Assembly: GCA_016713305.1 (NCBI GenBank) | Contig: JADJPK010000016.1 | Span: forward strand, 1-64,000 | Length of the DNA stretch: 64,000 bases | Direction of reading: 5' to 3' | From: Betaproteobacteria bacterium | GTDB taxonomy: Bacteria > Pseudomonadota > Gammaproteobacteria > Burkholderiales > Ga0077523 | Notes under the pieces: model-generated | Databases searched by the model: none | What the model was told of the DNA's origin: nothing | What the model saw: only the letters and a program-made list of their open reading frames with translations | In this document: positions 47,168 through 57,871 of the stretch, one piece after another | Position numbering within the stretch: position 1 is the stretch's first letter | Layout of the letters: every line of letters starts with the position of its first letter | Made by a program: the position numbers and the translations under genes

Positions 47168-47688
47168 ATGGAAAGCAAGGCAAAGATTCTCGGGCATCCG
47201 GTCCATCCGATGCTCGTCGTCTTCCGCTCAGTCTGCTCGCGACGGCCGTCGTCTTCGATCTCATCCACCTTGCCACCCGCAACATGCAGTGGTCCATCGC
47301 GGCCTACTACATGATCGCGGCCGGGGTCATCGGCGCCCTGGTGGCCGCCCCGTTCGGCGCCGTGGACCTCATGGCGGTGCCCCGGGGCACGCGAGCCCGC
47401 AGGATCGGTGCGGTGCACGGCGCGGGCAACGCCGCGGTGGTGCTGCTGTTCGCCGGCAGCTGGGCCCTGCGCCCGGCCGCCACGGTGGTGCCCAGCGATC
47501 TCGCGCTGACGTTGTCGTTCGCCGGCGCGTCGCTCGCCGTCGTCACCGCGTGGCTCGGCGGCGAGCTTGTATCGCGCCTTGGCATCGGCGTCTCCGACAC
47601 CGCGAACGTCAACGCACCCAGCTCTCTCGAGGGCGAGCCGCGGGAGCGCCGGATGGACACGTCCGATCCACGCACCTTCCCCGACTGA
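47168..47688 (+). CDS. DUF2231-family membrane protein (one-base gap)
   Basis: About 173 residues, four helices. MESKAKILGHPVHPMLVVF is the family N-terminus, and then the frame breaks at 47220-47225: the text has TTCCGCTCAG where TTCCCGCTCAG would read on as PLSLLATAVVFDLIHLA. One C is missing from a C run. The rest is clean: AYYMIAAGVIGALVAAPFGA, GAGNAAVVLLFAGSWAL and LALTLSFAGASLAVVTAWLG. Function unknown. The start at 47168 has GGAG upstream. Confidence 0.82.
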
Positions 47689-47817
47689 TCGAAGACCGCT
47701 GTCTGCGGGAATACCGGTTGCCCAGTTCGTCCCGCACGCATTGAGGGGCACGGGGATCGGCGATCGTTCCCCCCGCCGCTCAGTGTGCCCCAACCGCCAA
47801 TACGAAGGAGTCTCTTC

Positions 47818-48496
47818 ATGAAAGCATCATTGATCTGCGCGGCGCTCGGCGCTGTCGCCCTTGGGGCGAGCACATACGTGTGGTCCCAGGATTCCACCAC
47901 CACTTCATCGGATTCCAGCAGCACCTCGATGGATTCATCGTCGTCCCGTCATGGACGATGGGACGATGCGGACGGCGACTCCCGGCCGAAGGGCTGGCTG
48001 CCGTACACCTCGTACGGCTACTTCGGCGCCAATTTCGGCAGCTCCGACTACGACCTGGGCGGGTGTGCTCCCGGCACGTCCTGCGAAGGGAACAATTTCG
48101 GCTTCAAGGTATACGGGGGCGGACGGCTCAACCGGATGCTGGGGCTCGAACTGTCGTGCAAGTGGATCTCTCTTCTCAGGAACGGTGGGACGCAACAACG
48201 GCGACACCTGGGGCACGGCCTTGACCTCGGTCTTGTCGCCAACGCACCCATGGGTCCGGTCAACGTGTTTGCGAAGCTCGGTGGCGTGTACGGCTGGACG
48301 CACCAGAGCTCGCCCATCGCGGGCGTGGCGACCGGAAAGAATGCGGATCTCGACATCAGCTACGGGCTCGGCGCCCAGTTCGACGTGACTCGCAAGCTGG
48401 CCATCCGTGGCGACTGGGACGTCTACCGCCTGACCTTCGCCTCCGGACGCGAGAACGTTTTCGCTCTACTCGCTGGGCGTCGTCTACAAGTACTGA
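47818..48496 (+). CDS. Outer-membrane beta-barrel protein (small OmpA/OmpW-like)
   Basis: About 226 residues. The signal peptide is MKASLICAALGAVALGAS. A Ser/Thr-rich spacer is followed by alternating strands: YGYFGANFGSSDYDLGG, FKVYGGGRLNRMLGLEL, VNVFAKLGGVYGWTHQ, LDISYGLGAQFDVTRKLAIR and DWDVYRLTF. A disturbed frame lies at about 48155-48215. At the 3' end the next frame gives SLYSLGVVYKY then TGA at 48494, the expected aromatic C-terminus of a barrel; the original frame would run on without one. The start at 47818 has GAAGGAGTCTCTTC. It probably forms a small barrel; a specific function is unknown. Confidence 0.76.
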
Positions 48497-48516
48497 CGCA
48501 CCCCGGCGGTTCGATG

Positions 48517-48557
48517 CCTCTTCTTCCCGGGAACCCCGGCGGGGAAGAGGTTTCTTA
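48517..48557 (+). terminator. Terminator after the barrel-protein gene
   Basis: CCTCTTCTTCCCGG pairs imperfectly with CGGGGAAGAGG, followed by the T-rich TTTCTTATT. It lies 20 bases after the stop at 48496. Confidence 0.6.
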
Positions 48558-48618
48558 TTGCCACACGGCCGCATCCCCCGGGTCCGGCCGCGGAGATCCG
48601 CGAACCTACGGGCGTGGC

Positions 48619-49178
48619 ATGGCTGATCGCGACGGCGAGGACTATCCCGGAGACGCTTCCCTGCTCGTTCACGGATTCCCTCCGATCGAACGGCCGGGGT
48701 CGCGCGTTCTCGTGCTGGGCAGCATGCCGGGGATCGCTTCGCTCAGAATCCGGCGTTACTACGCGCATCCCCGAAACCTGTTCTGGACCATGGCCGGATT
48801 CTGGCTCGGCTTTGACGCGGGCTCCGACTACGGCACGCGCGTGGCGTCCGTGATGACAGCGGGAGTGGCGTTGTGGGACGTCCTGCGCTCGTGCAAGCGC
48901 AAGTCCAGCCTGGACACCCACATCGAACCCGCCAGCGTCGTGCCGAACTATCATCGCCACCTTTCTCTCGAGGCATCGCCAGATACGGCGCATCTGCTTC
49001 AACGGGGTGGAAAGCGGAGATGCTCTACCGGCGCTTCGGTTTTCACGACCTGCCTGCCGCCCGCGATCTCGAGCTTCTCCGTCTGCCGTCCACGAGCCCT
49101 GCCAACATCGCGCTCGATTTCGAGACCAAGCGCGATGCATGGCGGTTCATTCATCCGGACGTCAAGCTGGTGGAGTGA
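48619..49178 (+). CDS. Uracil/hypoxanthine-DNA glycosylase-like protein (frameshifted)
   Basis: About 186 residues of the uracil-DNA-glycosylase superfamily, closest in pattern to DNA-deoxyinosine glycosylases. HGFPPIERPGSRVLVLGSMP is the N-terminal block, followed by RRYYAHPRNLFWTMAGFWLG and MTAGVALWDVLRSCKRKSSL. After a frame change at about 48945-49000 it reads GWKAEMLYRRFGFHDLPAAR and LELLRLPSTSPANIALDFET, with the LPSTSPA motif near the lesion pocket. It should excise deaminated bases in the cytosol. The start at 48619 has no good ribosome site. Confidence 0.75.
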
Positions 49179-49219
49179 GGCGCAGCGACGCAGAGGTTCT
49201 GCCTGCGATCCGGCAGCGT

Positions 49220-49523
49220 TACCGCCGGGTCCGGGATTCTGCCTCCGGCCGGTCCTCTTCCTTGGCGGGCGGCTTTCCCGCGTCCGGAGGGCGCGCGCCG
49301 TTGACCACCGGACCGCGGGTGGCCGGATCGATGGGCGGTTCACCAGGTCAGGATGATCGGTGCGGATCGAGTCCGGATCGAACGCCGTGCCGCGCTTGCC
49401 GCCCGGATCCGGGCCCATGGCGACGAATGCATTGGCGGCCCCGGCGTTTGCCGGGCCTTGCAGACCGGCAAGCGACAGCACCAACGCCCCGACGGCCCAA
49501 CCACTGCGGTGATGCCGATTCAT
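49220..49523 (-). CDS. Small secreted protein, unknown function
   Basis: About 100 residues. The signal peptide is HRSGWAVGALVLSLAGLQ to NAGA. The mature part starts NAFVAMGPDPGGKRGTAF and continues PDSIRTDHPDLVNRPSIRP. A frame change near 49325 then gives ATRGPVVNGARPPDAGKPPA and KEEDRPEAESRTRR with a TAA at 49220, a more natural ending than the original frame, which runs into the glycosylase gene. The start at 49523 has AGGAG 11 bases upstream. No known family recognised. Confidence 0.5.
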
Positions 49524-49628
49524 GGCTGAAACATCTCCTGTAGGAGGCGGGCAGCGGGAGAGCCGTGTGCCGATGGAACGGGTCATCCCGATCCTTCCGG
49601 CCGGCCGCAACACGAGGAATGCCCGCGC

Positions 49629-50721
49629 ATGAAAAATGAATGCCGATCGTACCGCCACTTCCCGCGGGAACGCGCCATCCCCGCCGCGGGAACGATCCGC
49701 GCATGGGTATTGATTGCCTGCCTTTCGCTGAGTTCTTGCGTGTCGATATCCGACAAGGCGGTGGAGTGGACGTACGACCGGTCCCCCTGGTTGCTTGAGC
49801 AGCGCATCGGTCAGTATGTCGATCTCACCTCCACCCAGGAAGATTCGCTCGAACCGATACTGGACCGGGTGCACGACTGGCACCGGGCGCAGGAACTGCC
49901 GTCCTACGCGCGGATGCTCGAACGGGTCGCCGATCCCGCGTGGGCGGGTGTCACGAGAGGCCGACGTGCACATGTTCCTGGAAGAAGCGCGGCGGCATCT
50001 GGCGTCGACGTCGACCCGACTGGTGAGCGCACTCGATCCGGTCACCCGCACGCTCACACCCGTCAGGCGGACAGATCTCGACGCGGTTCTCAGAAATGAA
50101 CGGTTCCAGCGGGACCTCCTGCGCCAGACGCGAGCGCGGCCGTTTCGCGAACGTACCGAGCGCGTCAAGGATCATCTGGAGCGATGGACGGGCCCCTTGA
50201 ACGACACCCAGGAAGCGCTGATCGCCGACCTCAACCGCCGTACGGCGGGATTCCCGTCGGTGCGGCTCGCGGAACGGAAGAAGCTCCAGCGCGCATTCGT
50301 GGACAGCGTGACCCGTGGGTCCGATGGGCCCCTGCGATCCGCCGCGCTCCTGGCCTTGCTGAGCACACCGTCGACGTCGCCCGATGCCGCCTACCGCTCG
50401 GCCTTGAGAGCCTACGACCGGGAATTCGCCCGCACACTGGTGCAGCTTTCAGGCACGCTCACGCCGCGACAGCGCCAGACGGCCGTCGAGCGGCTGCGCC
50501 GCGTCGGGCGACATCTGGTGACGCTGTCCGGCCCGGACAGCCGCAGTCCACGAACGGGCGACCACCGGCGTCACCGGCGGGAACGGATGTGGCTGGTCCG
50601 CGGGCGGCAGATCGGCATCGTCTTCGGGCACCGGATCCGGATCGTCGATGGGGGGAGGCGGCTGTTCGGGTTCCTTGATCGGACGGGGCATGATCGGTGG
50701 ACTCGCCTGTTGGTTGATTGA
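49629..50721 (+). CDS. DUF6279-type lipoprotein (frameshifted)
   Basis: The start at 49629 is followed by a hydrophobic segment and lipobox WVLIACLSLSSC (Cys about residue 37). The family pattern follows: VEWTYDRSPWLLEQRIGQYV, DLTSTQEDSLEPILDRVHDW and HRAQELPSYARMLERVADP. A frame change at about 49955 joins to HMFLEEARRHLASTSTRLVS, LNDTQEALIADLNRRTAGFP and YDREFARTLVQLSGTLTPRQ. The last conserved part is about 50505. What follows to 50721 is Arg-rich and probably not coding, so the real stop is likely near 50530 after another indel. It would be anchored to a membrane on the periplasmic side; role unknown. Confidence 0.68.
50449..50691 (-). CDS. Possible small Pro/Asp-rich protein
   Basis: 80 residues read from ATG 50691. 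PRPIKEPEQPPPPIDDPDP and VPEDDADLPPADQPHPFPP look like short Pro-rich proteins seen in Burkholderiales. The second half overlaps the lipoprotein 3' end in antisense and looks like shadow sequence, so the true protein, if real, ends near 50575 after an indel. There is no clear ribosome site. Doubtful. Confidence 0.3.
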   Translation of the reverse strand: MPRPIKEPEQPPPPIDDPDPVPEDDADLPPADQPHPFPPVTPVVARSWTAAVRAGQRHQMSPDAAQPLDGRLALSRRERA

Positions 50722-50735
50722 AGATGCCGTGGGGT

Positions 50736-51287
50736 TCAGCGTGTGTTGCCGAGCCCTTCCAGCAGCGAACTCAGGTCCTCGGCGTGCTCCTCTTCCCGTG
50801 CGAGCACCTCCTCGAGCATCCTGCGCGTGGTGGGATCGCGGTCCTTGAGGTACGCGATCATTTCGAGATAGCTCTCTATGGCGACGCGTTTCCGCGACCA
50901 GATCTTCGCGAATCATGTCGATGAGGGAACCGCCCTCCACATACTCGGAATGGCTGCGCATGGCGAGGCCATCGGGCGAGAAGTCGGGTTCTCCGCCCAG
51001 TTGCACGATCCGGCTGGCGATGAGGTCGGCGTGCTGCTGCTCCTCGTTCGCGTGCTCCAGGAATTCCGCTGCGACGGGTTCCGCATGGATTCCCTTGGCC
51101 ATGAAGTAGTGCCGCTTGTAACGCAGCACGCAGATGATCTCGGTGGCCAGGGCCTCGTTCAGCAGCTTGACCACCTGCTCGACATCGGCGCCGTAGCCTC
51201 GGTCACGGCCCCTGTTCCATGTGTTCGCGGGCGCGACGGCGCAACGTCTCTGACGTCGCTCAGGAAGACGGTGTTGAAATTCTCCAC
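50736..51287 (-). CDS. Bacterioferritin/ferritin-like protein (frameshifted)
   Basis: About 183 residues. VVKLLNEALATEIICVLRYK supplies the first Glu, HANEEQQHADLIASRIVQLG gives ExxH, and PDGLAMRSHSEYVEGGSLID follows. After a frame change at about 50890 the fourth helix reads AIESYLEMIAYLKDRDPTTR and EEVLAREEEHAEDLSSLLEG with the second ExxH, stopping at 50736. Upstream, VENFNTVFLSDVRDV read from GTG 51287 fits the usual N-terminus, and another indel lies near 51220. It should form a di-iron cage or Dps-like particle for iron storage and peroxide removal. The start is uncertain. Confidence 0.76.
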
Positions 51288-51353
51288 GGCGTCTCGTTGG
51301 AATGTTCAGCGCATCGCAGGCGGCAATCGCGCGCCCGCGCGTCCGTCGTTCAG

Positions 51354-51832
51354 CTAAACCTGCGCGTTCTGGTCCTCGTCGTGTTCCCCGGGCACCTTCC
51401 AGATACGCCTTGGCCGCGCGGACGACGAAGCGCAGTCCGCGCGAGCCGCTGTATCCCCGATACTCTCGCCTTCGGGTGGGGTCCGAACTGGATGAGGCAC
51501 AGATCCGGATCATCCTTGCCCCGCGGAAACCAGAGCTTCCAGCTGTCCTTCCACAGCCGGTCGATGCGTTCGCGGTCCGTGTCGATGCGGGCGAATCCGG
51601 ACAGCGACGCGAACCGGTCCTTCTCCTGCACCGCCACCGCGGCATGAGGATCCGCGGTCAGCTCGCGCACCTTGGCCGCGTCCAGATCGGTGCAGAAGTA
51701 GAGCGTTCCGTCGTCCTGCACTTCGGCCAGCGCCATGGGCCGGCCGCACAGCATGCCCCTGGCGCTGCGTGTGAAGAGCATGGCCGTCTCGAAGTCCTGC
51801 AGCATGCCGATGAGATGGTCGCGTTTGTCCAT
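51354..51832 (-). CDS. PNPOx-like general stress protein 26-type (frameshifted end)
   Basis: About 160 residues. MDKRDHLIGMLQDFETAML opens the flavin-binding split-barrel fold. GMLCGRPMALAEVQDDGTLY, FCTDLDAAKVRELTADPHAA and DTDRERIDRLWKDSWKLWFP are the usual blocks. Near 51450 the frame changes to EYRGYSGSRGLRFVVRAAKA, and a last change gives EHDEDQNAQV and a stop at 51354. Members bind flavin or F420 and are induced by stress in Gram-positives and Proteobacteria. The start at 51832 follows CAGGAGGAACTC. Substrate unknown. Confidence 0.76.
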
Positions 51833-52052
51833 GAGTTCCTCCTGGCGGTGTTGCGCCACGGCAGAGGGGCGGCGACGGGGACCCTGCCTGCCGGGCACGG
51901 GTGTGCCGCGACTCCGCCGGGACGCCAGCGTGTCGCGGAATTCGTTGCGCAAACCGGCTTCATCGGGTAAGCAGCAGCACAGATGATTCATGCGACCGGT
52001 GACCTTCGATGAATGACAGGGATGACGCTGGTCGGACAGTGCCTCCGCCGCC

Positions 52053-55000
52053 ATGCTGGAGGTGATGGACCGGTTGCCTGTCGGTATTGCCGTCATGAAC
52101 CGTGACGGGCGATGCAGGATGGCCAACGCGCACATGCGCAGACTCGCCGGCACGGCATGCCCCGATCTGGAAGATCTGTCATCGGGCCGCTGGCAGGGCT
52201 ACGACCGGAACGGTCTGCCGCTCGCGCCCGGACGCCATCCGTTGTCCCGGGCGCTGCAGGACGGCATCGCGGCCGAGGAGGATTTCCTGCACCGGGACGA
52301 CGATGGTTCTCAGCGGTGGGTTCATCTGTCCGTGTCGCTCCTGCGCGATGACGACGGACAGGTGGCGGCGCCGAGTGCTGCGTGCAGGACATCGACGAAG
52401 CGAAGCGTTCGCGCGGGACGATCGAAGCGCTCGCGTTGCAGATGCGCGACCGGGTGGACGAACTGGAGACGCTGCTGCAGGCGCTCCCCGTCGGCGTGTT
52501 CGTGGCCCGCGATCCGCAATGCACCGAGATCACGATGAACGAGGCGGGGGCCGCGCTGCTCCGCTTGCCACGGGACGGCAACGCGTCCAAGACCGGCGCG
52601 GGGGCGGACAGGCTGCCGTTCCGCGTATTCGCCCAGGGCCGGGAACTGGCCGGGAACGAACTTCCGATGCAGCGTGCCGCGCGCGAGGGCGTTCCCATCG
52701 GCCCCATCGAGGTGGACGTGCGATTCCAAGATGGCGAGGCCGTGAGACTCTACGAGTATGCCGTGCCGCTGCTGCATGCCGATGGCGCCGTGCGCGGCTG
52801 CGTGGGCGTCTTCGTGGATATCTCCGAGCGTGCGCGGGCGGAACAGGCCATCGCCGACAGCGAGCGGTTCATGGGTGCGGTGCTCGATGCGCTGCCTGCA
52901 CAGGTGGCGGTGCTGGACCGGCGCGGATGCATCGCGGCCATCAACGAACCGTGGCGCCGGTTCGCCCGGACCTGCGGCGTGGCCTCCCCGGAACGCGCCG
53001 GCATAGGCGCGGACTATCTGGCCGTGTGCCGGCAAGCCAGCCGCGCGGGCGACACGTCGGCAGCGGAAGCGCTGCGCGGAATCGCGCAGGTGCTGGCCGG
53101 AGAACTCGACTACTTCCACACCGAATATGCCTGCGCGACACCACAGCGGATGCTCTGGTTCAGCATGCACGTGGTGCCTGGAGCCGACGAGTTCGGCGGT
53201 GCCATCGTCGTCCACATCGAGGTGACCGAACGGCGCCGCATCGAGGACGCGCTGATGCATGAGCGGGAAATGCTCCAGGCCATCATCGCGCGCATTCCCG
53301 TCATGGTGGCCGTCCAGGAGCCTGAACGGCACGCCGTGCGCCTCAACCCGGAATTCGAGCGGGTGCTGGGCTGGGGCGAACGGGATGCCGAGGGCGTCTC
53401 GCTGCTGGAACAGTGTCTGCCGGACCCCGAACACCGGGCCGCAGCCGTGGGGCTCATGCGGACGCGCCGGTCGGTGTGGCGGGATCTGCGAATGCGGGCG
53501 AGGGATGGGCGAGTCGTTCACACCTCCTGGGCCGGCGTGCGGCTGTCCAACCGCACGCGCGTGGGTATCGGCATCGACATCACGGAGCGCAAGCGCGCGG
53601 AGATGGCATTGCGCGAAAGCGAACGGCGCTTCCGCCAGATCGCCGACAGCGCACCGGTGCTGATGTGGATGAACGACGCGACCGGTTGCATTTTCGCCAA
53701 CCGTGCCACCTTGCAGTTCCTGGGACTGCCGGCCACTGCCGACCCGCGCGCGCTTTCCTGGTCCGATTACGTGCATCCGGACGACCGCGAGCTCCACGCG
53801 CAACGCTATCGGGAATGCGTCGAACGGGGCGGCCAGGTGGAACTGGAATGCCGGCTGCGCCGGCACGACGGTGCCTACCGCTGGGTGCGGACCGTGGGTG
53901 TGGCCCGGCGCAGCGAGATGGAGGGCTTCCAGGGCTGCATCGGATGCACGTTCGACATCCACGACGTGCACATGGCCGCGGCGGCGCTGGAGGAGACGGA
54001 CAAGCGCAAGGACGAGTTCATCGCGACGCTCGCGCACGAACTGCGCAATCCGCTGGCCCCGATCAGTCACTCGCTGCATCTGCTGCGCCGCTCGGGCGCG
54101 GACGAAGCGGCGGCGGCTCCGCTGCTCGACATGATGGAGCGGCAGGTGCGGCACATGGTGCGTCTGGTCGACGATCTGCTCGAGATCTCGCGGATCACGC
54201 GCGGTACGTTCGAGCTGCGGCCGGAGCGCGTGGAACTGAGCGCCGTCGTGCAGAGCGCCGTGGAGACGGCGATGCCGCTCATCGAGCGGGCGGGACATCG
54301 GCTGCATGCGGATCTTCCCGCGGAACCGGTGTGGCTGGAGGCGGACCCGGTTCGCCTTGCCCAGATTCTCGCCAACCTGCTCAACAACGCCGCCCTGTAC
54401 ACCGACCCGGGCGGGTGGATCGCCATCGAGGCACGGCCTGACGGCGGCTTCGTGACCATCACCGTCCGGGACAACGGCGCAGGCATCGCGCCCGAGTCCC
54501 TGCCGCATCTGTTCGAGATGTTCAGGCGCGGCGATCGAGGCGCAGGCCGGGGCAAGGGCGGGTTGGGCATCGGACTCGCCATCGCCCGGAGGCTGGCGGA
54601 GATGCACGGGGCGACGCTCGCCGCGCTCAGCGAAGGGCCTGGCAGGGGCAGCGAGTTCACGCTTCGCATGCCCCGCGGACGGCAAGTCTTCCCGCCTGCC
54701 CAGGCAGTCCGTCCTGGTGCCGCAGCGCACGCGCCGCTTCGGGTGCCGCGAGTCATGGTGGTCGATGACAACGAGGATGCGGCCGACAGTCTCGGCATGG
54801 TGCTGCAGGTCCTGGGGGTCGAGGTGGCGGTCGCACGCGGCGGCCACGAGGCTCTGGAGCGATTCGGCCGATTCAGGCCCGACATGGTGCTGCTGGACAT
54901 CGGCATGCCCGACATCGACGGCTACGAGGTCGCCCGGTCGCTGCGTTCCCGTGACGACGGCCGGGCGGTGACGCTCGTCGCGCTCACCGGCTGGGGCCAG

Positions 55001-55111
55001 GAGCGCGATACACAGCTGGCACGGGAAGCGGGCTTCGATCACCATCTGGTGAAACCGGTGGACATCAACGTGCTGCAGGGGCTGATCGCGGAGGCCGCGA
55101 AGCCCGGCTGA
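52053..55111 (+). CDS. Multi-PAS hybrid sensor histidine kinase
   Basis: About 1,018 residues, cytosolic, with no membrane helix. PAS domains start with MDRLPVGIAVMNRDGRC (up to about 52370, where the frame changes), LLQALPVGVFVARDPQC, VLDALPAQVAVLDRRGC, IIARIPVMVAVQEPERHAVR and IADSAPVLMWMNDATGCIF, the last with its PAC end RWVRTVGVARRSEME. HisKA is EFIATLAHELRNPLAPISHS. The ATPase N-box is ILANLLNNAALYTDPGGW, and the G-boxes are VRDNGAGIAPESLPH and KGGLGIGLAIARRLAEMHGA. A receiver closes it (VMVVDDNEDAADSL, MVLLDIGMPDIDGYEVA, HHLVKPVDINVL). It probably senses redox state or ligands; it may govern the oxidase genes just downstream. The start is uncertain. Confidence 0.87.
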
Positions 55112-55220
55112 CGCCGGCGGCACAGCAGTTGCCGGCGCCTGCGTGCCGCAGGCACGGCAGGAGCGCAGTGGCGTTCCGTCCACGGCTTGCGGCGTTCCCG
55201 ATCGCCGGACGCACCCGCCC

Positions 55221-55451
55221 ATGTCCTATCTCGATCTGCTGCAATGGCCGGCCATGGCGGTGACCGTGGCGGCGGCCTGGCTTGTCGGCTCGCGTTCGCC
55301 GCGGCGGCGGGCTGTCGGCTTCTGGTGTTTCCTCGCGAGCAACGCGGCGTGGATCGTGTGGGGCTGGCATGCACACGCCTACGCGCTGGTGGTCCTGCAG
55401 TTCGCGCTGGCGGCCATGAACATCCGCGGCGTGCGCCGCAACGAATCCTGA
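55221..55451 (+). CDS. Small three-helix membrane protein
   Basis: 76 residues. YLDLLQWPAMAVTVAAAWLV, RAVGFWCFLASNAAWIVWGW and YALVVLQFALAAMNIRGVRR form helices, leaving a short basic end. The Trp-rich middle and MNIRGVRR end are typical of a small conserved membrane protein with no known function. The start at 55221 is the first ATG; no strong ribosome site is seen. It lies three bases before the first cytochrome gene of the oxidase operon, so it probably belongs to it. Confidence 0.7.
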   Translation: MSYLDLLQWPAMAVTVAAAWLVGSRSPRRRAVGFWCFLASNAAWIVWGWHAHAYALVVLQFALAAMNIRGVRRNES

Positions 55452-55454
55452 ACG

Positions 55455-56355
55455 ATGAAGGGCCGTACGGAAGACTCGACCGACGACGGCACGAGGACCC
55501 GCCGCCCGGCCGGCACACGCCAGTCGCGTGTCTGCACGGGGCCGATCTCCCGCCGCATCGGGGCAGGGCTGGTCTTCGCCGGCCTCACAGGGGGGCTTGC
55601 CGCCTTTCTCGTCGACGCGGGTCTCTACGATGTGTCGGCGACGCGCCAGCATCTTCGCCCGACGTTCTTTCTCCTTGAAGCAGGATTGCATGCCTCGGTG
55701 CGCCGGCACGCACGTGCGGTGAAAGCACCCGGAGCTTCGACGCCTGCAAGCCTGGACCAGGGCATGCGGTGCTTCCTCGATCATTGCAGCCAGTGCCATG
55801 GCGCGCCGGGCATCGCGCCAGAGCCGTTCGCGCGCGGACTGCTTCCGCTGCCCGCGTCGCTCGTGCAGGCGGCGGACGACTGGTCGCGGGAGGAGCTGTA
55901 CTGGATCGTCACGCACGGTCTCAAGATGACCGGCATGCCGGCCTGGCGTTATCGCCTGGAGGAAGAGGCCCTGTGGGCGGTGACGGACTTCGTGCGTACG
56001 CTGCCGGGTGTCACGGCGGAGCGGCTGCGCGAATGGCGCGAGGCCGTGCCCGAAAGCGCCTGCGAATCCCGCGCCACGAGACCGGAGGCCCCGGTGCGAG
56101 CGGCGTTCACGCAGTATGCGTGCACCTCCTGTCATCGCATTCCCGGCGTCGTGGGCCCTGACGTCCATGTGGGACCATCGCTCGACGGCATGCGTGACCG
56201 GCGATACGTGGCGGGCATGCCGATGCGGGGTCCCGGCGATCTTGCGCGCTGGATCGAACGTCCCTCCGCAGTCCGGCCCGGCACGCTCATGCCCGATCTG
56301 GGCGTCACACCGGGCGATGCGCGCGATGGCCGATTACCTGCTGGCCCCGCGATGA
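55455..56355 (+). CDS. Diheme cytochrome c, membrane-anchored (frameshift near end)
   Basis: About 300 residues. One N-terminal helix IGAGLVFAGLTGGLAAFLVD follows a basic stretch. The first haem site is CFLDHCSQCHGAPG with Met region KMTGMPAWRY. The second is YACTSCHRIPGVVGPDVHVG with GMPMRGPGDLARWIERP and a Met in LMPDLGVTPGD. A frame change at about 56325 gives the correct end RAMADYLLAPR and a TGA that overlaps the next ATG (ATGA). It probably delivers electrons to the oxidase encoded downstream, in the periplasm. Confidence 0.82.
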
Positions 56356-56714
56356 ACATCCTCCTGCGCACGCTGCTTGCCCTCGTCGTGCTCGGCGTGC
56401 CTGCAATGGCGTGGCGGGGCGAGCGGCCCCCCGATCCAGGGGTGGCGCGCGGCCGTGACGCCATCGAGGCCTTTGCCTGCGGAGCCTGCCACACCATTCC
56501 CGGCGTCCGGGGCGCGGCAGGCGCAGCGGGGCCCTCGCTGGCGGGATTCGGCCGTCGCGCCTACATCGCGGGAAGGATCCCCAACGAGGCAACGGCGCTC
56601 GCTCGCTGGATCGCCGACGCGCCTGCGTTCCTGCCGGATACGGCGATGCCGGATCTTGACGTTCCGCCCGATGAAGCGCGCGCGATGGCAGCCTACCTGC
56701 TCACGTTGCGCTGA
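56352..56714 (+). CDS. Monoheme cytochrome c
   Basis: 120 residues, intact. The signal peptide is MNILLRTLLALVVLGVPAMA. Haem site AFACGACHTIPGVRGAAG, then GPSLAGFGRRAYIAGRIPN and Met in FLPDTAMPDLDVPPDEARAM. The pattern is a close repeat of the second haem domain of the preceding gene, so it may derive from it by duplication. Its start overlaps the upstream stop. It should be periplasmic and serve the oxidase. Confidence 0.86.
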   Translation: MNILLRTLLALVVLGVPAMAWRGERPPDPGVARGRDAIEAFACGACHTIPGVRGAAGAAGPSLAGFGRRAYIAGRIPNEATALARWIADAPAFLPDTAMPDLDVPPDEARAMAAYLLTLR

Positions 56715-56733
56715 TCCACGGAGACAGACGACG

Positions 56734-57871
56734 ATGATGGCGATTCCCGCGTGCATCACCGGAAGAGAACCCCCGCCTGCGGAATTTCCACGCCGGCGGA
56801 TCTGTCCCGCGAGGGGCGCGTGCCTGCCCAAGGCTGCGGTCCTGACCCGTGGGGCGACGTCGGCCTGAGCACCGGTCAGGGTCCCTCTCCACGTTCGACG
56901 CCGCGGGCCTGCAGGCGCAGTGGACGGGGTGGCTCACGCTGGGCATGACGGCCGGCGTGCTGGCGATCTTTGCAATGGTGATGTTCCTCGCGGCTCGCTC
57001 TGCCCTGCGACGCGACCGAACTGCGTGCGTCGCGCTGGATCGTCATCGGCGGTCTGGGCGTTCCGGCCGCCGTGCTGATCGCGCTGTTCGCCGTGTCCCT
57101 GCAGCTTCAGGATGCCTTGTCGGCGCAGCGCGAGTCCCCGGTGCTGCGCATCCAGGTGGAAGCCAGGCGGTGGTGGTGGCGGGTCGCCTACCTTCCCGGG
57201 ACAGCCCCGGTTTCGGGGCCAGCGACAGGAGCGATGTGCACTGCTGCGCAACCGGTGGGCACGCCGGCGCTGCCGGGGAGCGGAGAGGCCGCCGTCACGC
57301 TGGCCAACGAATTGCGGTTGCCTGCGGGTGCGAGCGTGCAACTGGAGATCACGTCTGCCGATGTGATCCACAGCGTCTGGATTCCGTCTCTCGCCGGAAA
57401 GATGGATGCGGTGCCGGGACACGCGCATATGCTCCACGTGAATCCGCAACGGCCCGGCGTGTACCGGGGGCCGTGCGCGGAGTTCTGCGGCGGCCCGCAC
57501 GGGATGATGGCGTTGCACGTGGAAGTGATGCCGCCGGCGTCCTTCGACCGCTGGCTGGAGAATCAGCGCGCGGACGCGCTCGTCCCTGTCGATCCGCTCG
57601 CGATGGAAGGCCGGAGGTTGTTCGTCGATGGCCCCTGCGCAGCCTGTCATCGCGTGCGCGGCACGGGCGCGAACGGCGATTCCGGGCCGGACCTCACCCA
57701 CGTCGGAAGCCGTGCGTTCCTCGCCGCCGGCACGCTTCCGAACCAGCCCGGCGCCTTGGCCGGCTGGATTGCGGACCCGCAATCGCTCAAGCCGGGCAAC
57801 CATGGCGCCGGCCCTTCCTTGCCGGGCGCGAACTCCGCGCCATCACCGCCTACCTGTCGGGCCTGCGATGA
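56734..57871 (+). CDS. coxB: Cytochrome c oxidase subunit II with fused cytochrome c (caa3-type)
   Basis: About 379 residues. Helices are WLTLGMTAGVLAIFAMVMFL and, after a frame change near 57020, VIGGLGVPAAVLIALFAVSL. The CuA domain has RWWWRVAYLPG, SADVIHSVWIPSLAGKMDAV and CAEFCGGPHGMMALHVEV, where Cys-x3-Cys, His and Met match the copper centre. The C-terminal cytochrome has FVDGPCAACHRVRGTGANGD and GTLPNQPGALAGWIADPQSL. A frame change at about 57825 gives the end RAITAYLSGLR at 57871, overlapping the next ATG. The N-terminal signal region is unclear, so 56734 is a tentative start. Confidence 0.84.

Noticed and set aside
55112..55160. Terminator after the PAS kinase
   Set aside because: Only a 6-base stem (55137-55153) with no T-run; too weak to call.
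52322..55222. 966-residue open frame on the minus strand opposite the PAS kinase
   Set aside because: It is the mirror of a well-conserved kinase, His/Arg/Ala-rich with no family motifs; long antisense frames are normal at this GC content.
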